Assembly (NCBI GenBank): GCA_014376425.1
Contig: JACMRO010000086.1
Location: 1-27,714, forward strand
Source: Rubritepida sp.
GTDB lineage: Bacteria > Pseudomonadota > Alphaproteobacteria > Acetobacterales > Acetobacteraceae
Length of the DNA stretch: 27,714 nt
Reading direction: 5' to 3'
Made by a program: the position numbers and the translations under genes. The first letter of the stretch is position 1. Every line of letters begins with the position of its first letter. The notes beneath the pieces are model-generated. The model was not told the DNA's origin, did not search any database, and was given only the letters and a program-made list of their open reading frames with translations. Below are positions 15,101 to 21,091 of the stretch, in pieces.

Positions 15101-15111
15101 CCCGCTTCTTT
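15087..15111 (+). terminator. Candidate terminator of secY-adk
   Basis: GCGGGG (15087-15092) pairs with CCCCGC (15100-15105) around a 7-base loop and is followed by TTCTTT (15106-15111). The stem is short but entirely GC, and the pyrimidine/T tract fits an intrinsic terminator. It is superimposed on the candidate rpsM promoter. Confidence 0.45.
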
Positions 15112-15214
15112 CGGCAATGGTGCAACCGCGCCAGCCTGCCTTGATGACCCATTTCCAAGCGGGCGTGCACCAGGTGGCGCCGTCCGTCCGACTGACGACG
15201 ACAGGAGCAGCATA

Positions 15215-15592
15215 GTGGCGCGTATCGCCGGCGTGAACATTCCCACTAACAAGCGCGTGCTAGTCTCGCTGCGCTACATCTTTGGTATCGGCCCAGCCAA
15301 TGCCAAGGTTATCTGTGAAAAGCTTGGCATTCCGGCCGAGCGTCGAGTGAACCAGTTGACCGACGAGGAAATTGGTAAGCTGCGGGAGACTATCGACCGT
15401 GACTACCGCGTTGAAGGTGATCTGCGCCGCGAAGTTGCGATGAACATTAAGCGGCTGATGGATATGGCGGCATATCGTGGCCTGCGCCATCGTCGCGGAC
15501 TTCCTGTCCGCGGTCAGCGCACGCACACCAATGCCCGTACCCGCAAAGGCAAGGCCGTGGCGATTGCCGGCAAGAAGAAGGTGACGAAGTAG
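15215..15592 (+). CDS. rpsM: 30S ribosomal protein S13 (GTG start)
   Basis: 125 residues, full length. S13 is in the 30S head and contacts P-site tRNA and L5. The start is GTG at 15215 (MARIAGVNIPTNKRV), supported by ACAGGAGCAG upstream and by the fixed N-terminus of the family. Other landmarks are ALRYIFGIG-type sequence (here SLRYIFGIGPANAK), the middle RLMDMAAYRGLRHRRGLPVRGQ and the C-terminal THTNARTRKGK tail. rpsK starts directly after the stop with no spacer. Confidence 0.97.
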   Translation: MARIAGVNIPTNKRVLVSLRYIFGIGPANAKVICEKLGIPAERRVNQLTDEEIGKLRETIDRDYRVEGDLRREVAMNIKRLMDMAAYRGLRHRRGLPVRGQRTHTNARTRKGKAVAIAGKKKVTK

Positions 15593-15994
15593 ATGGCGCG
15601 CGCAGCGACCCCCGGTGGCTCCCGCCCCCGCAAGAAGGAGCGGAAGAACATCTCTTCCGGCGTGGCTCATGTGCTCGCTACCTTCAACAACACGATCGTG
15701 ACCATTACGGACGCTCAGGGCAACGCGATCTCATGGTCGTCCTCGGGTACCCAGGGTTTCAAGGGCAGCCGTAAGAGCACTCCTTATGCTGCCCAGATGG
15801 CTGCCGAGGACGCCGGCAAGAAGGCCCGCGAGCACGGCATGGAGACGCTTGAGATTTTAGTCAGCGGCCCCGGCTCGGGTCGCGAAAGCGCGCTGCGCGC
15901 CCTTCAGTCAGTGGGCTTCTACGTCACGACCATTAAGGATGTGACGCCGATCCCACATAATGGCTGCCGCCCGCGCAAGCGGCGCCGGGTCTGA
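15593..15994 (+). CDS. rpsK: 30S ribosomal protein S11
   Basis: 133 residues, full length. S11 lies on the 30S platform near the Shine-Dalgarno helix. The sequence shows KNISSGVAHVLATFNNTIVT, GNAISWSSSGTQGFKGSRKS, VSGPGSGRESALRALQSVGF and the invariant ending DVTPIPHNGCRPRKRRRV. It ends in TGA, and the same frame then stays open for 22 codons up to the TTG start of rpoA. Confidence 0.98.
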   Translation: MARAATPGGSRPRKKERKNISSGVAHVLATFNNTIVTITDAQGNAISWSSSGTQGFKGSRKSTPYAAQMAAEDAGKKAREHGMETLEILVSGPGSGRESALRALQSVGFYVTTIKDVTPIPHNGCRPRKRRRV

Positions 15995-16060
15995 TCCCGG
16001 TCGCTTTCAGTTGATGAGGCCCTGGCTCCGCCCGGGGACAATCTTTCGGAGTACAACGCC

Positions 16061-17077
16061 TTGCTCGAACGCAACTGGCGCTCCCTGATCAGGCCCGAGC
16101 GGCTTGACGTGGAGCCGGGGGCTGACCCCAACCGCACCGCCACCATCGTGGCCGAACCGCTGGAGCGCGGCTTCGGCATGACTTTGGGCAATGCCATCCG
16201 GCGCATCCTGCTGTCGTCGCTCCAAGGTGCGGCGGTGACGGGGATCCGCATTGATGGCGTGCTGCACGAATTCAGCAGCATCAATGGCGTGCGCGAAGAC
16301 GTCACCGATATCGTGCTGAACGTAAAGCAGCTGGCTATTCGCATGCCGGGTGAGGGCACCAAACGCCTCAACCTGACTGCCAAGGGCCCCGGCGAAGTCA
16401 CCGCTGGCCAGATCCAGACATCGGGCGACATCGAGATTGCTAACCCCGACCTCGTTTTGTGTACGCTGGACGACGGCGCCACGCTGAACATGGAGTTTAC
16501 GGTTCAGCTCGGCCGCGGTTACGTGCCGGCGGCGATGAACCGGCCGGAAGATGCGCCCATCGGCTTCATTCCTATCGATGCGATCTACTCCCCTGTGCGT
16601 CGGGTGGCGTATCGTGTCGAGCCGACCCGGGTCGGGCAAGTTACCGATTACGACCGTCTCGTGATGGACATCGAAACCGATGGCACGGTGACGCCCGATG
16701 ATGCGGTGGCTGTGGCGTCGCGCATTCTTCAGGATCAGCTGCAGTTGTTCATCAACTTCGATGAGCCGCGTCAGCGCGTGGTTGAAGACGTGCAGGACGA
16801 CCTACCGTTCAACCGTAATCTGCTGCGCAAGGTTGACGAATTGGAGTTGTCCGTACGGTCGGCGAACTGCCTGAAGAATGATAACATCGTCTACATTGGC
16901 GACCTTGTGCAGAAGTCCGAGCAGGAAATGCTGCGTACTCCGAATTTTGGCCGGAAGTCGCTGAACGAGATCAAGGAAGTGCTGGCCTCGATGGGGCTTG
17001 GCCTGGGCATGGCCGTTACAGGCTGGCCTCCCGAGAATATTGAAGACCTGGCCAAGAAGATCGAGGAACCTTTCTAA
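16061..17077 (+). CDS. rpoA: RNA polymerase alpha subunit (TTG start)
   Basis: 338 residues, the family's usual length. The N-terminal domain, which dimerises and recruits beta and beta', is seen in RPERLDVEPGAD, EPLERGFGMTLGNAIRRILL and DGVLHEFSSINGVREDVTDI. The C-terminal domain, which binds UP elements and activators, is seen in VRSANCLKNDNIVYIGDLVQ and RTPNFGRKSLNEIKEVL. No ATG or GTG gives a proper N-terminus. TTG at 16061 follows CGGAG by nine bases and yields the expected LERNWRSLIRPE start. The stop shares a base with the rplQ ATG. Confidence 0.96.
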   Translation: MLERNWRSLIRPERLDVEPGADPNRTATIVAEPLERGFGMTLGNAIRRILLSSLQGAAVTGIRIDGVLHEFSSINGVREDVTDIVLNVKQLAIRMPGEGTKRLNLTAKGPGEVTAGQIQTSGDIEIANPDLVLCTLDDGATLNMEFTVQLGRGYVPAAMNRPEDAPIGFIPIDAIYSPVRRVAYRVEPTRVGQVTDYDRLVMDIETDGTVTPDDAVAVASRILQDQLQLFINFDEPRQRVVEDVQDDLPFNRNLLRKVDELELSVRSANCLKNDNIVYIGDLVQKSEQEMLRTPNFGRKSLNEIKEVLASMGLGLGMAVTGWPPENIEDLAKKIEEPF

Positions 17078-17496
17078 TGCGTCACGGTATGGCCAATCGG
17101 AAGCTGGGCGTCACCTCGACGCACCGCCTCGCGATGTTTCGCAATATGGCGACCTCGCTGTTGAAGCATGAGCAGATCACCACAACACTGCCAAAGGCGA
17201 AGGCGCTGCGACCTTATGTCGAGCGCATCATCTCGTTGGGCAAGCGCGGCGGGCTGCATGCCCGGCGTCAGGCTTATGCGCAGATCATGGACGAGAAAAT
17301 CGTCGAGAAGCTCTTCACCACCATTGCTGAGCGCTACAAGGGTCGGACTGGTGGTTATTGCCGGGTGCTGAAGGCGGGCATTCGCTATGGTGACGCGGCC
17401 GACATGGCGGTGATCGAACTTGTCGAGCGGGATGTGGCGGCCAAGGGCCTGGATAGCGGGCCAAAAATGGAAATAGTAAGCGACGAGGAGGGCTGA
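17077..17496 (+). CDS. rplQ: 50S ribosomal protein L17
   Basis: 139 residues. L17 lies near the tunnel exit. The conserved core is MRHGMANRKLGVTSTHRLAM, FRNMATSLLKHEQITTTLPKAKALRPYVERIISLGKRG, and RYKGRTGGYCRVLKAGIRYGD. The acidic last 15 residues lie beyond the core. It is the last gene of the ribosomal cluster: two tandem hairpins follow at once, and the next gene is on the opposite strand. Confidence 0.97.
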   Translation: MRHGMANRKLGVTSTHRLAMFRNMATSLLKHEQITTTLPKAKALRPYVERIISLGKRGGLHARRQAYAQIMDEKIVEKLFTTIAERYKGRTGGYCRVLKAGIRYGDAADMAVIELVERDVAAKGLDSGPKMEIVSDEEG

Positions 17497-17500
17497 TGCC

Positions 17501-17608
17501 CCGGGCTGGAACGCAGGTTCCGGCCCCTTGAGGTTAGCGGCCCCGGGCCGGAACGCAGGTTTCGGCCCCTTCATGCCGGGGGCGCGCCGGGCTTGGATGC
17601 AGGTTCAG
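17501..17608. repeat. Short tandem repeat, two good copies and one degenerate
   Basis: The unit, about 42 bases, reads roughly CCGGGCYGGAACGCAGGTT then CGGCCCCTT. Copies begin near 17501, 17543 and (degenerate, GGGCTTGGATGCAGGTTCAG) 17587. The 13-mer GGCCGGAACGCAG also occurs at 20950-20962, in the gap between lysK and mprF. This suggests a small dispersed intergenic repeat family; its abundance in the genome cannot be seen here. Confidence 0.55.
17503..17568 (+). terminator. Tandem hairpins between convergent rplQ and minus-strand genes
   Basis: Two near-identical stem-loops lie 42 bases apart: 17503-17526 (GGGCTGGAAC, loop GCAG, GTTCCGGCCC) and 17545-17568 (GGGCCGGAAC, loop GCAG, GTTTCGGCCC). 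Each has a 10-bp stem with one wobble or mismatch pair. Short T/C runs follow. The inverted symmetry works on both strands, so they could end transcription of both convergent units. A degenerate third copy without a good stem begins near 17587. Confidence 0.6.
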
Positions 17609-17619
17609 CTTCTCCTTGC

Positions 17620-18018
17620 TCATGCCCAGCGCAGTTGCGCTTCCAGCTCCGGGTTGAAGCCGCGCAATGGCTCCCGAAGTGCTTCTGGCCATGGCGCCCA
17701 GCGCGGGGGGATGAAAAGGCTGGGCCGGCCTTCCTCCCACAGCATCAAGGCAACTTGCTCTGCGGCCGGCTGGTAGGCCAGGAAGACGCGTGCCGTGACG
17801 GTCCCCGCCCAGCCGTGCAGCCAGGCCTGTTGCCATGCGAGGGTAGGCCCACGGCCGCGCAAGGTATCGCTCACCACCCGCTGCCTGCCCGCAGACATCA
17901 CCCGCAGCCGCGGGAAGACCGCAGGGTGAACGGCCAGTGCAAGCACCGGCTGGCCCGGCAGGTCGTCGAACTCTGGCGGCAACGCAATGGCGGCCAGCAG
18001 GAAGTCGCGCCTATTCAA
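17620..18018 (-). CDS. Uncharacterised small protein, possible exported (TTG start)
   Basis: 132 residues if it starts at TTG 18018, which gives an N-terminus MNRRDFLLAAIAL. This resembles a twin-arginine or lipoprotein-like leader, but it is short and lacks a clear cleavage site, so export is uncertain. The rest contains PVLALAVHPAVFPRLRV, RGRGPTLAWQQAWLHGWAG and SLFIPPRWAPWPEALREPL, rich in Trp and Pro; I recognise no family. The TTG lies inside the TctC stop (eight-base overlap), which supports this start and co-transcription. A longer frame upstream with an ATG exists but would lie within the TctC gene. Confidence 0.6.
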   Translation of the reverse strand: MNRRDFLLAAIALPPEFDDLPGQPVLALAVHPAVFPRLRVMSAGRQRVVSDTLRGRGPTLAWQQAWLHGWAGTVTARVFLAYQPAAEQVALMLWEEGRPSLFIPPRWAPWPEALREPLRGFNPELEAQLRWA

Positions 18019-18961
18019 TGCGGATATTCGCTTCCCGCACCAGGACAGCGGCGTCGTCGCGCCCCTGGCGGATGAAGCGGCCGAAGGCCTCTGGAGTGCT
18101 GCCAACGGGTTCCGCCGCCAGCGCCGCCAGTCGCTCCCGCACTTCGGTCATCGCCAACGCCTCGCGCAGCGCGCCGAACACGGCGAGCTGTGCGGCGGGC
18201 GGGGTGGCGGCGGGCGCGAACAGCCCTGCCCATTCAGCGATCACCACGCCCGCGACGCCCGCTTCGGCCATGGTCGGCACATGCGGGCGCAGCACGGCGC
18301 GGTAGGCATTGGCCACGGCCAGGAAGCGGGCGCGACCACTATCCACGATCGGCCCAGCCGACAGCATGGTGATGAACACCCCGTCCAGAACGCCAGCCGC
18401 CAGGTCGCGCGCCGCATCTGCGCCGCCGCGATAGGGGACATGCGTGAGTTGAATGCCGGCCCGCAGCCCGAGCTGTGCCAGGCCCAGATGCCCGGGCGAG
18501 GCATTGCCTTGGGTGCCGATGCTGAGCCCGCCCGGCCGGGAACGGGCCAGCGTGACGAACTCCGCCAGGGTTGTCACCGGCAGGTCAGCTTTCACCGCCA
18601 GCACCTGCGGGAAGACCACGACCTGGCTGATCGGCGCGAAGGCGGTCAGATAGTCGAAGGGCAGCCCGCGCATGAGCAGCGGATTGACCAAGTGGGAGCC
18701 GGCGTCCAGCAGCAAGGTGTGGCCGTCGGGTGCCGCGCGGGCCACCTCGCCGCCGCCCAGCGAACCGCCGGCGCCGGTGCGGTTTTCCACCACCACGGGC
18801 TGCCCCAACCGCTCGCCCATGCGGGGGAAGATGGTGCGCGCGGCGCTGTCAGCCGCGCCACCGGCGGCGAAGGGCACCAACACGCGAATGGCACGCGCGG
18901 GAAAGGTCTGCGCCAGAGCGGGGGCGGCCAGCAGGCTGGCCATGAGCGTGCGTCGTTGCAT
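18011..18961 (-). CDS. Tripartite tricarboxylate transporter-type substrate-binding protein (Bug/TctC family)
   Basis: 316 residues. Periplasmic binding protein of the Bug family. The N-terminus MQRRTLMASLLAAPALAQ is a signal peptide with probable cleavage after ALA. The mature start FPARAIRVLVPFAAGGAADS is the family signature, followed by RMGERLGQPVVVENRTGAGG, GGGEVARAAPDGHTLLL and VPYRGGADAARDLAAG; HVPTMAEAGV is the conserved motif near the C-terminal lobe. The start at 18961 sits eight bases after the mprF stop behind GAAGGGGG. No TctA or TctB membrane partners are present, as is usual for orphan Bug proteins. The ligand cannot be predicted. Confidence 0.93.
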   Translation of the reverse strand: MQRRTLMASLLAAPALAQTFPARAIRVLVPFAAGGAADSAARTIFPRMGERLGQPVVVENRTGAGGSLGGGEVARAAPDGHTLLLDAGSHLVNPLLMRGLPFDYLTAFAPISQVVVFPQVLAVKADLPVTTLAEFVTLARSRPGGLSIGTQGNASPGHLGLAQLGLRAGIQLTHVPYRGGADAARDLAAGVLDGVFITMLSAGPIVDSGRARFLAVANAYRAVLRPHVPTMAEAGVAGVVIAEWAGLFAPAATPPAAQLAVFGALREALAMTEVRERLAALAAEPVGSTPEAFGRFIRQGRDDAAVLVREANIRIE

Positions 18962-18969
18962 ACCCCCTT

Positions 18970-20877
18970 CTACGCCAAGGCGAGCAGCCGGTCCAAATCC
19001 TGCTCTGCGCGGCAGGCGATGAACCGGCCGGGCCGGTCGGGCATTGGCACCGCGGTGAGCCCGATATCGGCGTAGATGCGCAGCCATTCCGGCCCCACAT
19101 CCCAAAAGGCCGGGCGGACACCGGCCCGCTCGCAGGCGTCGCGGAAGCGCCAGATAGCGCTCACCCGGTCCAGCATGTCGCCACCAGGGTCGCCATACGC
19201 CAGCCAGATGGGATTGTGGCGCGAGAAAGCCATGCCGGCACGCCCCGCCTCGCCCATCACGATGCCATCGGCCTCGGGCGGCACCGCGGCGTGCCAGCCC
19301 GCGAGCAGAGTCCGGCCGAAAGCGTCGAAATCGAGCGGCCGAATGCGCGCCGGGCGCAGCAGGCGGAACAGGCCGATCAGCCCCAGTACTGAGGTTAGCG
19401 CCACGGTGAAGCGCAGCGCGTGCGGCCCGCCAGCGGCGAACACGACTTCCCACCAGCTGCTGTCCTGCACCTCCGTCCTGTGGCCCACCAGGGCCAGGGT
19501 CAGGCCGCAAAAGGCAACGGCGGCCAGGGGCACCAGGGCCTCCACGCTGAGCGGCTCGGCCGATAGGCGTGAACGGCGGTAGAAGGAGCCGCGCATCGTC
19601 GCCAGCAGCGCCGCCACGGCGGGGAAAGGCGCCCAGGCGTACCAGGACTCCCCGCGCAACCAGACGGTCAACCCGCCCAGCAGCAGGAAGGTGATGGCCA
19701 GCCCCCAACCGATCGCCAGCCGTCGTGCCAGCCCGTAGGCCAGTACCAGCAGCAGCGAGCCCGCCACCGAGGCGGCGAATTGGGAGGCGGCGGCGAGTGA
19801 ATAGCTGCCCCCGATCGTCATCAGGGAACCTGATTGCGGCAGTGCGCCGATGAAGATCAACAGCGCGCCGGACAGCGCGACCAGCCCCGCCATCGCCGGC
19901 GCCTCCAACGCCTGCCCCCCGATGGACACCGCGGTGAAGCGCGCCAGGATGGCCCGGCGCTGGCTGAGTTCGAAGCCGGCAAAGATCGCGCCGGCGATGA
20001 ACAGCGGCACGATGTAGTAGTACAGGCGGAAGACCAACAGCGCGCCGATCACCTCGGCCGCGCTCATATAGGGCGCCAGGCCGATGAGGATGGCGCTGTC
20101 GAAGACCCCCAGGCCGCCCGGTACGCTGGCGAAGATGCCCAGCGAATAGGCCGCCAGGTAGATGCCGACGAAGCGCACGAAGGTCAGCCCCTCAGCCGGC
20201 GGCAGCAGGATGTAGAAGATGGCGGCGGTGACGGCGACGTCGACGGTGGCCAGGCTGGTCTGTGCCAGCGCCATCTTCAGCCCGGGCAGGTCGAGCTCGT
20301 AGCCGAAGATCTTCACGGTGCGGAAGAAGCGGCTGAGCAGCACATAGGCCGCGACGAGGCCCCACAAGGGGATCGCCAGCGCCTGCAATATCCAGCGCGG
20401 CGTGTTGGCGCCGAACCAGGGCAGCACCTCCGGCTCCATCAGCAGCACCAGCCCGCCCAGCGCCATCCCGCCCAGGCCGAAGGTGAGCGAAGTGAAGCCG
20501 ATGACCTTGGCGATCTCGGCCGGCGTGTAGCCCCAGGCGGAATAGAAGCGGAACCGCACCGCGGCGCCCGATACCGCGGCGAACCCCAGATTATGCGCCA
20601 GCGAATAGCCGCAGAAGCTGGCGATCAGGCTGCGCCCCCAGCTCGCCGGCTTGCCGGAATAGCTCGAACCGAGCTTGTCGTAGATCGCCAGCACGGCATA
20701 AGCGACGACGGTGAACCCGGCCGCCAGCAGCAGTGCATGCCAGGAAATCGACGCCATCGCCGTCTGTACCTGGGCCACCGACAGGTCCCGGAACTCGCGC
20801 TGCACGATATAGATGGCGCCGGCAAGCAGCAGCACGCCGAAGATCGGGGCGCCGTAGCGCTTGAGGAAGGTGATCAC
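18970..20877 (-). CDS. mprF: MprF-like lysylphosphatidylglycerol flippase with truncated synthase domain
   Basis: 635 residues from GTG at 20877 (MITFLKRYGAPIFGVLLLAG). MprF proteins (about 840-870 residues) couple aminoacylation of phosphatidylglycerol by Lys-tRNA with flipping of the product, which reduces negative surface charge. The membrane part is complete: about a dozen hydrophobic segments, including CGYSLAHNLGFAAVSGAAVRFRFY, GGLGVFDSAILIGLAPY and FRLYYYIVPLFIAG. The cytosolic part starts near residue 505 and shows FSRHNPIWLAYGDPGG and RFRDACERAGVRPAFWDVG, then stops at GLTAVPMPDRP plus 25 residues. About 190 residues of the usual GNAT-like catalytic half are missing. An upstream ATG in the same frame (21102) would add a non-conserved stretch over the gap. 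Confidence 0.9.
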   Translation of the reverse strand: MITFLKRYGAPIFGVLLLAGAIYIVQREFRDLSVAQVQTAMASISWHALLLAAGFTVVAYAVLAIYDKLGSSYSGKPASWGRSLIASFCGYSLAHNLGFAAVSGAAVRFRFYSAWGYTPAEIAKVIGFTSLTFGLGGMALGGLVLLMEPEVLPWFGANTPRWILQALAIPLWGLVAAYVLLSRFFRTVKIFGYELDLPGLKMALAQTSLATVDVAVTAAIFYILLPPAEGLTFVRFVGIYLAAYSLGIFASVPGGLGVFDSAILIGLAPYMSAAEVIGALLVFRLYYYIVPLFIAGAIFAGFELSQRRAILARFTAVSIGGQALEAPAMAGLVALSGALLIFIGALPQSGSLMTIGGSYSLAAASQFAASVAGSLLLVLAYGLARRLAIGWGLAITFLLLGGLTVWLRGESWYAWAPFPAVAALLATMRGSFYRRSRLSAEPLSVEALVPLAAVAFCGLTLALVGHRTEVQDSSWWEVVFAAGGPHALRFTVALTSVLGLIGLFRLLRPARIRPLDFDAFGRTLLAGWHAAVPPEADGIVMGEAGRAGMAFSRHNPIWLAYGDPGGDMLDRVSAIWRFRDACERAGVRPAFWDVGPEWLRIYADIGLTAVPMPDRPGRFIACRAEQDLDRLLALA

Positions 20878-21091
20878 CCGGCGGTCCCCGGGGGTGCTTT
20901 GGCATCCCGGAGCCCCACTCCAGGGACGGCCCGCCCCTGGTGGGTTACAGGCCGGAACGCAGCGTGATTCGCTCGCCCGCCCTGGGACAGCACGCTTGGA
21001 CCAGGCCCGGCCGATCGGGTTACGGCGGCTTTCCGACCTTTGGTGGGTGCTGTCCGGACAGGGCACTGCGCTCCATACGCCTGGTCCGGCA
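20878..21091 (-). other. 214-bp gap between lysK and mprF with interleaved inverted repeats
   Basis: No gene is seen. The region holds several inverted repeats: GGACAGCAC (20985-20993) with GTGCTGTCC (21047-21055), GGACCAGGC (20998-21006) with GCCTGGTCC (21079-21087), a 12-base palindrome CTGTCCGGACAG (21050-21061), and a small hairpin CCAGGG/CCCTGG (20920-20925 and 20935-20940). The first two are interleaved, an arrangement that can form alternative structures or a pseudoknot. GGCCGGAACGCAG at 20950 is shared with the repeats after rplQ. It may be an mRNA leader of mprF or an intergenic repeat element. Confidence 0.45.

Noticed and set aside
14417..15214. Missing rpmJ between secY and rpsM
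   Set aside because: Its absence here is normal for alphaproteobacteria, where adk occupies the place, so it is not an anomaly.
17497..17620. CRISPR-like array at the tandem repeats after rplQ
   Set aside because: Only two good copies plus one degenerate, copies adjoin without uniform spacers, and no cas gene is near. They are better read as duplicated hairpins.
18970..19000. Frameshift as the cause of the short MprF
   Set aside because: The sequence after the stop is fully used by an intact tctC with its own ribosome binding site, and no frame shows the missing synthase motifs. A clean truncation or deletion fits better than a point frameshift.
18962..19708. Extension of the TctC reading frame into mprF (total 565 codons)
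   Set aside because: The region before the signal peptide MQRRTLMASLL is out-of-frame mprF, Arg/Ala-rich nonsense. The Bug family starts at the signal peptide, behind GAAGGGGG.
19834..20967. Plus-strand open frame of 377 codons opposite mprF
   Set aside because: The product is a Gln/Arg/His/Asp-rich low-complexity string with no hydrophobic core, the typical antisense shadow of a membrane protein.
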